A DNA stretch of 64,000 nucleotides from NCBI GenBank assembly GCA_013697785.1, contig JACCWE010000156.1:1-64000 (forward strand), written 5' to 3'. The translations under genes were made by a program, and so were the position numbers. Under the pieces are notes generated by a model. It was not told the origin of the DNA. It ran no database searches and worked only from the letters and a program-made list of their open reading frames with translations. Positions 55,717 through 64,000 of this stretch are shown here, in pieces; the first letter of the stretch is position 1; each line of letters begins with the position of its first letter. This DNA comes from Gemmatimonadaceae bacterium (GTDB taxonomy: Bacteria; Gemmatimonadota; Gemmatimonadetes; Gemmatimonadales; Gemmatimonadaceae).

Positions 55717-57762
55717 ATGCGTATTCGCCTTCTCGCCACCGCGCTGTTCTCGTGCGCCGTGCCGCTCGCCGCTGCCGCTCAGCGCGTCTCCACCGTGCCT
55801 CTCATTCCCGAGCCCACCGTCGCAGCACTCGCCGGCGAGCTCTCGGGCGCATCCGCAAAGCGGAACCTCGAGTTCATCACGCGTCAGCATCGGATGCGCG
55901 CGTCGAGGGGCTTTCGGAGCGCCGCGGACTTCGTGGCGGCGCAGGCGAAGAGCTACGGGCTCGAGGAGGTCGTCGTGCACGAATTTCCAGCGGACGGACA
56001 CACGATGTACGGCACGCAGAGAGCGCGACTGGGTTGGGATCCCGAATTCGCCGAGCTCTGGGAGGTGCGCGCGGATGGCAGCCGCATCGCGCCGGTGGTG
56101 CGCGTCGCGAGCTTCGAGGATGAGCCGGTGATCCTGGCCGAGGACAGCGACAGCGCGGATGTGACGGCGGAGCTCGTCGATGTCGGCGCGGGGACGTCGG
56201 ACAAGGATTACGCGGGGAAGAACGTGCGCGGGAAGATCGTGCTCACGTCGGAGGCACCGGGCGATGTGGTTCCGCTGGCGTACGACAAGTACGGCGCGAA
56301 GGGAGTCGTGAGCGCAGCGCAGAACCAGCCGAATGCGTGGTCGCGCGAGGATGTGAACGCGATTCGCTGGGGCCACCTCGATTCCTTCGAGGCCAGGCAT
56401 GCGTTCGCGTTCATGGTGTCGCTCAAGCAGTACCGCGGCTATGTCCAGCGTCTGGCGGCCGGGGAGCACGTGATGCTGCACGCGATCGTGAAGGCATCGC
56501 GCCACGCGGCGACGTACAACCCGGTGACTGCGCTCATCCCAGGGAGTGATCGAAAGAACGAGGAGATCGTGTTGAGCTGCCATCTCGATCATCAACGTCC
56601 CGGCGCGAACGACAACGCGAGCGGCTGCGCGACGATCCTCGAGGTCGCGCGCACGATTTCGAAGCTCGTCGCCGACGGGAAGATCGGCCGGCCATCGCGA
56701 GGCATCCGCTTCGTGTGGCCCTGCGAGGTCGAGTGCACGCTCGCACTTTTCCACTCCGAGCCCGGGATGCTCGCGCGCTTCAAGGCCGTGATTCACATGG
56801 ACATGGTCGGCGGCGGACCGGTGACGAAGTCGATCTTCCATGTCGGACGCGGACCGCTGAGCCTTCCATCGTTCGTGAGCGATGTGGGACAGCGCTTCGG
56901 CGCCTTCATGAACACCGAGTCGCAGATGTACGCGCAGGGCACGGGCGGGAAATATCCGATGATCTCCGGCGAAGGGGGGAAGGAGCCGCAGCTCGGCGAT
57001 CTCGACGAGTTCACGATGGGGAGCGACCACGAGCTGTATCAGGAGGCATCGTGGAGGATTCCCGCCATCTACATGAACGACTGGCCCGACCGCTACATCC
57101 ACACGAATTTCGATCTTCCCGCGAACATCGATCCGACGAAGCTGCAGCGCGCCGCGTTCATCGGCGCCGCGAGCGCGCTCTACCTCGCGAACTTCAAGTC
57201 GACCGATACGCCGGCGCTTTGGTCGGTGATGGAATCGGCGTCGCTGCGCAGGCTCGCGCAGATGCTCGATCGCCGCTCCACACTCTCGGCCGCTGACGGC
57301 GCGGCGCTCACGCGCACGTTCCTGGCCGAGGAGCGCGGGGCGTTCGAGTCGATCGCATCGTTCGCGGCGATCCCCGACAGCACGAAGCAAAGTGCGAACG
57401 CGTACTTCGCGCGCCTCGAGACGATCACCGGCACTCCCGCCGCACCGCCTCCCGCGAGCGGCGACGGCGCGCTCGTCTTCGCGCGCAATACTGCCGTGAG
57501 CGGGCCAATGGTGGTGTTCGGCTACGACTATCTCGCCGACCACACCAGGGGAAAGATCGTCCCGAAGCTGCTCGACTTCGAGGGGCTGCGCGGCGGTGGT
57601 GGTGAGTATGGTTACGAGGTACTCAACTTCGTCGACGGAAAGCGCAACGTGCGCGACATCCGCGATGCGGTGAGCGCGGAGTACGGGCCCGTCGACATCG
57701 CACTCGTGACGGAATATCTGCGCGCGCTGGAAAGCGCGGGCGTGATCAAGGCTGCGAAGTAA
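55717..57762 (+). CDS. M28-family metallopeptidase with PA-like insert, secreted (paralog 1)
   Basis: Signal peptide; VLSCHLDHQRPGANDNASGCA zinc/catalytic motif. Confidence 0.88.
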   Translation: MRIRLLATALFSCAVPLAAAAQRVSTVPLIPEPTVAALAGELSGASAKRNLEFITRQHRMRASRGFRSAADFVAAQAKSYGLEEVVVHEFPADGHTMYGTQRARLGWDPEFAELWEVRADGSRIAPVVRVASFEDEPVILAEDSDSADVTAELVDVGAGTSDKDYAGKNVRGKIVLTSEAPGDVVPLAYDKYGAKGVVSAAQNQPNAWSREDVNAIRWGHLDSFEARHAFAFMVSLKQYRGYVQRLAAGEHVMLHAIVKASRHAATYNPVTALIPGSDRKNEEIVLSCHLDHQRPGANDNASGCATILEVARTISKLVADGKIGRPSRGIRFVWPCEVECTLALFHSEPGMLARFKAVIHMDMVGGGPVTKSIFHVGRGPLSLPSFVSDVGQRFGAFMNTESQMYAQGTGGKYPMISGEGGKEPQLGDLDEFTMGSDHELYQEASWRIPAIYMNDWPDRYIHTNFDLPANIDPTKLQRAAFIGAASALYLANFKSTDTPALWSVMESASLRRLAQMLDRRSTLSAADGAALTRTFLAEERGAFESIASFAAIPDSTKQSANAYFARLETITGTPAAPPPASGDGALVFARNTAVSGPMVVFGYDYLADHTRGKIVPKLLDFEGLRGGGGEYGYEVLNFVDGKRNVRDIRDAVSAEYGPVDIALVTEYLRALESAGVIKAAK

Positions 57763-57803
57763 CGCCTCCGCATTCGTCGTAATTCTCCTCCGACTTCCAC
57801 TCC

Positions 57804-59882
57804 ATGCGCGTCCGCATTCAGCTGCTTGCAACGATCACGCTCGCACTACTCCCCCTCACCGCACCTGCGCAAGTCGTGGCGCCCCTGTCGTTCGGGGTGA
57901 AGAGCACTGCGACTCCGCCTCTCATTCCCGAAGCGACCGGCGAGGCGCTCGCGAACGAGCTGTCGGGATCGCTCGCCAAGCGCAACATCGAGTACATCAC
58001 GCGACTTCATCGGATGCGCGCGTCGAAGGCTTTTCGCACCGCCGCGGAGTTCGTCGCGGAGCGCGCGCGCGCGTACGGTCTCGAGGAGGTGAAGATCCAC
58101 GAGATCCCCGCCGATGGCCACACGATGTACGGCACACAGAAGTCGCGCCCGGGATGGGATGCCGACTTCGCCGAGCTCTGGGAGGTGAAGTCGGACGGCG
58201 GGAAGGTGACGCCGGTGTCCCGCATCGCGAGCTTCGATGACGAGCCCGTGATTCTGGCCGAGGACAGCGACAGCGCCGATGTCACGGCACAGCTGGTGGA
58301 CGTTGCCGTCGGTGGGGCGGACGCCGACTACGCCGGCAAGGAAGTGAAGGGGAAGATCGTGCTCATCTCCGGTCCGCTCACCGACGCCGCGCCTCTCGCC
58401 ATCGACAAGTACGGCGCGAAGGGAATGCTCAGCGACATGCCGAATCAGGTGACGGCGTGGTGGAAGGAGGATCAGAGCCTCATCCGCTGGGGCCATCTCG
58501 ATGCGTTCGAGAAGCGACGCACGTTCGCCTTCATGCTCAATCAAACACAGGCGCACGGGCTCTCCGAGCGACTCGCCCAGGGTGAGCACATCTTGCTGCA
58601 CGCGGTCGTGCGCGCCGCGCGACACGCGGCGGCGTACAACCCCGTCACCGCTCTCATTCGCGGCACGGACCGGAAGAGCGAAGAGATCGTCTTCAGCTGC
58701 CATCTCGATCACCAACGGCCCGGCGCGAACGACAATGCGAGCGGCTGCGCGATGAATCTCGAGATCGGTCGCACGATCGCAAAGCTGATCGCCGACGGAC
58801 GAATCCCTCGTCCATCGCGCAGCATCCGCTTCGTGTGGCCGTGCGAGGTCGAGTGCACGATGGCGCTGTTCAACTACGAGTCCGAGCTGCGCTCGCACTT
58901 CAAGGCCGTGATTCATCCGGACATGGTCGGCGGCAACCAGAATACGAAGGCCGTTTTCCACGTCGCCGACAGCCCGCTCAGTCTCCCGACGTTCATCAAC
59001 GATGTCGGGCGCGCGATGGGATCGTTCGTGAGCGTCGAGTCCGAGGAGTTCGCGGCGGGACGCGGTGGGAAGTATCCGCTCAACTCCGTGGAGGGAGGTA
59101 AGGAGCCTCTCCTCGCGCAGTTCACCGAATTCCAAATGGGGAGCGACAACGAGCTCTATACCGAGGGGTCGTATCGCATCCCGGCGATTTACTTGCAGGA
59201 CTGGCCCGATCGCTACATCCACACGAATCTCGACGTCGCCGCGAACATGGACGCCACCAAGCTGCAGCGCGCCGCATTCATCGGAGCGGCGAGCGCGCTC
59301 TTTCTCGCGAACATGAGATCGTCCGATGTGCCCGCGCTCTGGACCGTGATGCAGAGCGGCGCTCTCCGCCGCGCCGCGCTCGTGCTCGAGCGCCGCCCGA
59401 AGCTCTCGCCCGCCGACGCCGCATCGTACACGCGCGAATATCTCGCGCAGGAGCACGCGGTGTTCGAGTCCATCTCGGGCTTCGCCGCGATCCCGGACAG
59501 CGTTCGCCGCAGCGCCGACACGTTCTTCGCTCGCCTCACCGAGATGCTGAGCCCTGCCTCGACGCGCGAAAAGCCGGCCGCCGATGCGACGCCTGTCTAC
59601 TCGCGCAATCCCGCGATCTCCGGACCGACGATCGTCATGGGCTACGACTATCTGATCGAGAATCTCCACGGCGCCCCTGCACCCAGGCTGCTTGCCTTCC
59701 AGGGCGCGCGCGGCACAGGCGCCGACTACGCGTACGAGGTGCTCAACTTCGTCGATGGCAAACGCACCACGAAAAAAATCCGCGACATGGTGAGTGCCGA
59801 ATTCGGGCCGGTCGACATGAGCGTCGTCGCCGAGTACTTCAAAGCCCTCGAGACGGCGGGCATGGTGAAGGCCGCGAAGTGA
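57804..59882 (+). CDS. M28-family metallopeptidase with PA-like insert, secreted (paralog 2)
   Basis: VFSCHLDHQRPGANDNASGCA; colinear similarity with the preceding gene over its whole length. Confidence 0.88.
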   Translation: MRVRIQLLATITLALLPLTAPAQVVAPLSFGVKSTATPPLIPEATGEALANELSGSLAKRNIEYITRLHRMRASKAFRTAAEFVAERARAYGLEEVKIHEIPADGHTMYGTQKSRPGWDADFAELWEVKSDGGKVTPVSRIASFDDEPVILAEDSDSADVTAQLVDVAVGGADADYAGKEVKGKIVLISGPLTDAAPLAIDKYGAKGMLSDMPNQVTAWWKEDQSLIRWGHLDAFEKRRTFAFMLNQTQAHGLSERLAQGEHILLHAVVRAARHAAAYNPVTALIRGTDRKSEEIVFSCHLDHQRPGANDNASGCAMNLEIGRTIAKLIADGRIPRPSRSIRFVWPCEVECTMALFNYESELRSHFKAVIHPDMVGGNQNTKAVFHVADSPLSLPTFINDVGRAMGSFVSVESEEFAAGRGGKYPLNSVEGGKEPLLAQFTEFQMGSDNELYTEGSYRIPAIYLQDWPDRYIHTNLDVAANMDATKLQRAAFIGAASALFLANMRSSDVPALWTVMQSGALRRAALVLERRPKLSPADAASYTREYLAQEHAVFESISGFAAIPDSVRRSADTFFARLTEMLSPASTREKPAADATPVYSRNPAISGPTIVMGYDYLIENLHGAPAPRLLAFQGARGTGADYAYEVLNFVDGKRTTKKIRDMVSAEFGPVDMSVVAEYFKALETAGMVKAAK

Positions 59883-61216
59883 GGCTCCCACATCCGCTGA
59901 CGCTGCTCGTCGGATGTGTGATCGTCGCGGCGGCGCTGTCGCACGTGCTCCCGGCGGGGCAGTTCGAACGGCGCGATGACCCGGCCACGCAGCGCAAGGT
60001 CGTCGTCGCCGGCAGCTACCATCGAGTCGACCCCCACCCGCTCGGCCCCTTCGACACCATCGTCGCGATTCCCGACGGCATCATCGACGCCGTCGCCGTC
60101 ATCACCTTCATCTTCCTGGTCGGCGGTGCGTTCGCCGTCGTCGAGAAGACCGGCGCGCTTCACGATGGCATCGACTGGCTCGTGCGCCGGCTCGGCACGC
60201 AGGGCATCCTCGCCATCCCGATCGTGGCGCTCGCCTTCGCCGCGGGAGGCGCGTTCGAGAATATGCAGGAAGAGATCATCGCGCTCATCCCCGCCCTGCT
60301 CGTGCTCACGCAACGACTCGGCTTCGATGCGATAACCGCGGCCGAGATGAGCGTCGGCGCGGCGGCGGTTGGATCGGCCTTCAGCCCCGTGAATCCATTT
60401 CAGGTGCTGATCGCGCAGAAGGTCGCATCGGTTCCGCAGCTCTCGGGCGCCACGTACCGAATCGCCTTTCTCGCCATCGCTTTGATGCTCTGGATACTCG
60501 GCACCATGCGGCGTGCGCGCCACACGCGAGTCGCCGTCGTCGAAGCGACAACGAATACAGCAGCGCGTGAGTTCGGTACGCGTGGCAAGGTAGTGATTGC
60601 GGTGGTGCTCCTGACGTTCACCATCTTCGTGTACGGAGTCGCGCAGCTGCATTGGGATTTCAATCAGGAGGCGGCGCTCTTCTTCGCGATGGGATGCTGC
60701 GTTGGAATAATCGGCGGCCTCGGTGTCACCGGTACGGCCGAGGCGTTCGCGGAGGGCTTCGGATCCATGGCGTATGCGGCACTGCTCGTCGGCTTCGCGC
60801 GCGCGATCTCCGTCGCGATGGAACAGGGGCTGGTGATCGATACCGTGGTAAACGGCCTCGCGGCATCGCTCGCCGGCCTTCCGGTAGCCGTGGCGGCAGT
60901 CGGGATGATGTTGGCGCAGGCTGCTATCCATGTGCCGGTGCCAAGCGTGAGTGGGCAGGCAGTGCTCACCATGCCGGTTTTCGCGCCCGTGGCCGACCTG
61001 CTTCACATGTCTCGGCAGGTTGCCGTCCTGGCGTACCAATACGGCGCCGGAATGTGCGAGCTGCTGACGCCTACCAATGGCGGGCTGCTCGCGGTGCTCG
61101 CGGCGGCCGGCCTTCGGTACGACGAATGGATCCGCGCTGCCTGGCGCATGATCTTGCTGGTCGGCTTTACCGGCGCGGTGGCGGTGATCGTAGCCGTCGT
61201 GATTGGGCTGAGTTAG
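59879..61216 (+). CDS. YfcC-like / C4-dicarboxylate or amino-acid anaerobic-type membrane transporter
   Basis: TLLVGCVIVAAALSHVLPAGQFERRDDP; FLVGGAFAVVEKTGAL; NPFQVLIAQKVA; LTPTNGGLLAVLAAAGLRYDEW. GTGA coupling with the upstream peptidase. Confidence 0.8.
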   Translation: MRLPHPLTLLVGCVIVAAALSHVLPAGQFERRDDPATQRKVVVAGSYHRVDPHPLGPFDTIVAIPDGIIDAVAVITFIFLVGGAFAVVEKTGALHDGIDWLVRRLGTQGILAIPIVALAFAAGGAFENMQEEIIALIPALLVLTQRLGFDAITAAEMSVGAAAVGSAFSPVNPFQVLIAQKVASVPQLSGATYRIAFLAIALMLWILGTMRRARHTRVAVVEATTNTAAREFGTRGKVVIAVVLLTFTIFVYGVAQLHWDFNQEAALFFAMGCCVGIIGGLGVTGTAEAFAEGFGSMAYAALLVGFARAISVAMEQGLVIDTVVNGLAASLAGLPVAVAAVGMMLAQAAIHVPVPSVSGQAVLTMPVFAPVADLLHMSRQVAVLAYQYGAGMCELLTPTNGGLLAVLAAAGLRYDEWIRAAWRMILLVGFTGAVAVIVAVVIGLS

Positions 61217-61377
61217 GATCCGTCTGTCGCTCGGCGAGCTGAGCAATTCCGCGCGGGGCTTGCATTTTGGGCTCACGCTATGGCATTATCCTCGCTGCAG
61301 TGCTGTCGACGGGCGCCAAAGTGGCCCCGATTTCCACCGGGCAAGCGGCCCGGAAAAACCTTCGACATGGAGGAACG

Positions 61378-61551
61378 GTGTACCACAAGCCGAAGGTGGA
61401 ACGGTTCGGGACGTTCCGCGAGTTGACGCAGGTCGGTTTCAACGGGACCACGGATGGCTTCACCATCTGCGGCGCCAACGGTGGAACTGGCAACGAGCTT
61501 TGCGATGGTCCGCCGGAGACTTGCCGGGACGGTTCGCCGGTTCAGGGCTAA
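61378..61551 (+). CDS. Putative lasso-type RiPP precursor peptide (57 aa)
   Basis: GGAGG Shine-Dalgarno at 61369-61373, GTG start. MYHKPKVERFGTFRELTQV leader matches YxxPx(L/V)xxxGxxxxxT with exact spacing; Gly-rich, 3-Cys C-terminal region GFNGTTDGFTICGANGGTGNELCDGPPETCRDGSPVQG. Confidence 0.75.
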   Translation: MYHKPKVERFGTFRELTQVGFNGTTDGFTICGANGGTGNELCDGPPETCRDGSPVQG

Positions 61552-61570
61552 GCGACCGATCGCAGGTGAA

Positions 61571-61610
61571 AACATGGGGGCAGTCGGCTTCGGCCGATTG
61601 CCCCCATGTT
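61571..61610. terminator. 40-nt near-perfect hairpin (18-bp stem, C(UUCG)G loop on + strand); possible bidirectional terminator / mRNA stabiliser
   Basis: AACATGGGGGCAGTCGGC-TTCG-GCCGATTGCCCCCATGTT, one G-T wobble. Minus side followed by TTTTC. Confidence 0.75.
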
Positions 61611-61615
61611 CGTTC

Positions 61616-62548
61616 TCAGGGAAGAGCGTGCGGGACGATCACGCGTAGGCTCTTCGGCCGCGTTCGATAGTGAAGCGGCGTCTTCATCCGCTGCACCTCG
61701 CCGTCGGTCGCTACCAATAGCTGCTGGTGTCGTGTGTCGATGATGAAGTCGGTGGCTGTGAGCGCCTCGAAATCGCGCGCCTGTTTGAGGCGGCCGATGA
61801 GCGCCTCCAGTGACAGCCGCAGCAGCGCAGCGCGTCCCTCCTTCTTCACGATGTAAATGCTGAGCCGCCCCGCGTCGATGCACGCACGTGCACCGATGTC
61901 GAACCCTTCCATCGTATACTCGTTGTTGCCGATGAAAACGAGCGGAGTGACGAGCACGCGCTTGGTCCCCTCGACCTCGAGCCGCACGGTGAGAAAGGGA
62001 TAGCGGCGGAAGGCCGCGATCGACGCCCAGACGAGTGAGCGCCACTTCCCGCGGCCAAGCCGCGTCTGCTGGCGCTCGCGATCCCGGACCATGTCCGGGT
62101 AGAGGCCGAGGCTCGAGTTGTTGATGAAGACCTTCCCGTTTACCTCGCCGACGTCGACCGAGATCGACTGCCCGTCGATGATGTTGCCGACTGCCTCCTC
62201 GAGCTCGAGCGGAATTCCGAGATCCTTGGCGAAGTGATTGAGGGTGCCGAAGGGAAGAACGCCGAGCACAGTGTCGGAATCGACGAAGGCAGCAGCAGCG
62301 GTGCTGATGGTGCCGTCGCCGCCCGCCGCTACGAGCAGCCGCGGGCGTTCCGCCACGGCAGCGCGCATGAGCGAGTCGAGCTCTTCCCCGCTCGAAGCAA
62401 GTCGCACGTCGACGCGAAGGCCGCCCGCGATGAAGAGATCGGTGAGCGTCTCGACTCGCTTGTCGACGTGCGGATTCCCCGCTCCGGCGTTGATGATGAC
62501 CGGAACGATGCCGCTCAGATGGGCGCTGCGTGCTGCGGATGTGCTCAT
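61616..62548 (-). CDS. Diacylglycerol kinase-family lipid kinase (second paralog)
   Basis: VIINAGAGNPHVDKRVE, LLVAAGGDGTISTAAAAF, GVLPFGTLNHFAKDLGIP. Confidence 0.9.
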   Translation of the reverse strand: MSTSAARSAHLSGIVPVIINAGAGNPHVDKRVETLTDLFIAGGLRVDVRLASSGEELDSLMRAAVAERPRLLVAAGGDGTISTAAAAFVDSDTVLGVLPFGTLNHFAKDLGIPLELEEAVGNIIDGQSISVDVGEVNGKVFINNSSLGLYPDMVRDRERQQTRLGRGKWRSLVWASIAAFRRYPFLTVRLEVEGTKRVLVTPLVFIGNNEYTMEGFDIGARACIDAGRLSIYIVKKEGRAALLRLSLEALIGRLKQARDFEALTATDFIIDTRHQQLLVATDGEVQRMKTPLHYRTRPKSLRVIVPHALP

Positions 62549-62578
62549 CGCGGGCAGCTCACGCGAAATACGCTGGCG

Positions 62579-62953
62579 TTATAACGCGGCTCCGCTCTCG
62601 CGTGGGGAGTCGGCATAGTATTCGTCGACGCACGTCGAGATTACGTAGTTGAGACGCTCGTCGCCGTGCACCGACGGCACGCGCGCGATGCTCGCGGGAA
62701 GCGAAGACCACACCTCCTTGATGAGCACCAGGAGCTGCTCGGCGCGAAGACCCGCGCGTCGCGCATCGGCGCAGACTTCGCGGAGCACGCCGCGAAGGGC
62801 CGAGCGATCATCCGAGTCGACATCCGCGCGCAGGATGCTCGCCTGTTGAAAGGCAGTCTGCAGACTCGCACGAAGGTGACGGTTCGCGCTTCCGAACGAG
62901 GTATCTCCCGCCAATGAATCGAGTGACGGTTGCTCGGCGGACCTGGATTCCAT
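62579..62953 (-). CDS. Hypothetical protein
   Basis: MESRSAEQPSLDSLAGDTSFGS...LRGVLREVCADARRAGLRAEQLLVLIKEVWSSLP; 124 aa, internal start of a longer open frame. Confidence 0.6.
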   Translation of the reverse strand: MESRSAEQPSLDSLAGDTSFGSANRHLRASLQTAFQQASILRADVDSDDRSALRGVLREVCADARRAGLRAEQLLVLIKEVWSSLPASIARVPSVHGDERLNYVISTCVDEYYADSPRESGAAL

Positions 62954-63037
62954 GGTGGCCTCTGAGACGTGTAATCGGCGCCCTGTATTCGTACGCTCCG
63001 AAGGTCGCATCCGCAATAGAGAAAAAGCCATATATCC

Positions 63038-63047
63038 ATGTATACAT
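63038..63047. promoter_or_regulatory. Palindrome ATGTATACAT in AT-rich divergent intergenic region (candidate operator)
   Basis: Read directly; between divergent 62579..62953(-) and 63110..64000(+). Confidence 0.35.
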
Positions 63048-63109
63048 TTGGTTACAGATGGAAGTGTATCAATCCGTGCCTCAATGCCCCCTACGGAGGA
63101 GGAACCCAC

Positions 63110-64000
63110 TTGACCGTCTTCGCGGCACGACTCGCTGGCTTTCTGCTCCTCGCCGCCGCAGCGGCCTGCGGCTCCGATGGCGTCACGCCGATCGCGCGGA
63201 GCAAGGTGCTGTCTATCAGCACATCGCCACGCCAGATCCCGCCGCCCACGCAGAACGACTTCGTGGCGGCCTTCGATCTGGTGTACAACGCGGGCGCGCG
63301 CGGCCAGCTCATCGCGGCAACGTGGAAGGAGCTCGAGCCCACTGCTGGCGCGCTCGACGTCTCGCCGCTGGTGGGAGAGCTCGACTACGGCGGCGATCGC
63401 GAGCCGACCATTTACCTCGGCATTCAGGTGATCAATACCGTCGCGAAGGAGGTGCCCGCGGATCTCGCCGACAGCGCGTTCGATGCAGCGGCCACGCGCC
63501 AGCGCTTTCACGCGCTCATCGATGCGGTTGCAGCGGCGTTGCCGGGACGCATCACCTATCTCTCGATCGGCAACGAGGTCGACGGCTATCTGCAGTCGAC
63601 TCATCAGTGGTCACAGTACCGCACCTTCTACGAAGATGCGCTCGACTACGCGCATGCGAAGATGCCCGGAGTAACGGTTGGCGTCACCGGCGGTTACGAT
63701 GGCGTCGTGGGCTCGTTACACGCGCAGATGGCGGCGCTCAACACGCGCAGCGACGCGGTCATGATCACGTATTATCCGATCGGCACGGACTTTCAGGTCG
63801 ACGCGCCGACGATTGCTCGCACGGCCTTCCCCGCGATGCTGGCGGCCGCGGGGAGCAAGCCGGTCGTCATCCAGGAGCTCGGCTATCCCGCAGCGCCGCT
63901 GCTCGGCTCGAGCGACGCTCAACAGGCCGCATTTTTCACGGACGCGATCGACCAGTGGTCGATGATCGACGGCTCGCGCATGCCGTACATCAATCTCTTT
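63110..64000 (+). CDS. Lipoprotein with GH-like TIM-barrel character, 3' truncated by window (not in supplied ORF track)
   Basis: GGAGGAGG Shine-Dalgarno then TTG start; LLLAAAAACGSD lipobox; open frame to base 64000; SIGNEVDGYL and VIQELGYPAAP resemble clan GH-A acid/base and nucleophile strands. Confidence 0.7.
   Translation, partial: MTVFAARLAGFLLLAAAAACGSDGVTPIARSKVLSISTSPRQIPPPTQNDFVAAFDLVYNAGARGQLIAATWKELEPTAGALDVSPLVGELDYGGDREPTIYLGIQVINTVAKEVPADLADSAFDAAATRQRFHALIDAVAAALPGRITYLSIGNEVDGYLQSTHQWSQYRTFYEDALDYAHAKMPGVTVGVTGGYDGVVGSLHAQMAALNTRSDAVMITYYPIGTDFQVDAPTIARTAFPAMLAAAGSKPVVIQELGYPAAPLLGSSDAQQAAFFTDAIDQWSMIDGSRMPYINLF

Noticed and set aside
55696-57831. 711-aa minus-strand ORF antisense to M28 paralog 1
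   Set aside because: Shadow frame of a conserved gene; composition (RRA/EHR-rich) shows no domain.
57846-59891. 681-aa minus-strand ORF antisense to M28 paralog 2
   Set aside because: Same reason; that both paralogs show long antisense frames reflects shared codon bias, not an overlapping gene.
61267-61551. 94-aa long form of the RiPP ORF
   Set aside because: The upstream part has no leader logic; GTG at 61378 has a strong Shine-Dalgarno and begins exactly at the YxxP motif.
1-64000. CRISPR arrays, tRNA/rRNA genes, IS elements, prophage, integrases
   Set aside because: No regularly spaced repeats, no transposase/integrase motifs, and no rRNA or cloverleaf tRNA signatures recognised by eye; a tRNAscan/Infernal run would be needed to exclude small RNAs.

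Overview
This is a 64 kb, GC-rich, gene-dense bacterial chromosomal window. The lineage looks Gemmatimonadota-like, but that is only an inference from gene style. I saw no CRISPR array, rRNA, recognisable tRNA, IS element or phage module. The main content is housekeeping and accessory metabolism. The strongest systems-level signal is a contiguous set encoding most of the serine cycle: sgaA, mcl, mtkA, mtkB, a hydroxyacid/hydroxypyruvate reductase and ppc on the minus strand, with a divergent MOFRL-type glycerate 2-kinase, at 12.2-21.8 kb. The strongest RiPP signal is a 57-aa ORF at 61378-61551. It starts with GTG behind a good Shine-Dalgarno and carries the lasso-peptide leader motif YxxPx(L/V)xxxGxxxxxT with exact spacing. 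No lasso maturation genes are visible in the window, and a 40-nt UUCG-capped hairpin follows it. Other notable items are: a start/stop-coupled alpha-oxoamine synthase / ADC-like / lipid-kinase operon; a DUF3494 ice-binding lipoprotein; a peroxiredoxin coupled to a two-component system; a two-component/RND/PAP2 operon; tandem divergent M28 peptidases coupled to a YfcC-like transporter; a Phd/VapC-type toxin-antitoxin module; a stand-alone rpsD; an apparent ADOP permease relic; and an unlisted, window-truncated TIM-barrel lipoprotein at the 3' edge.
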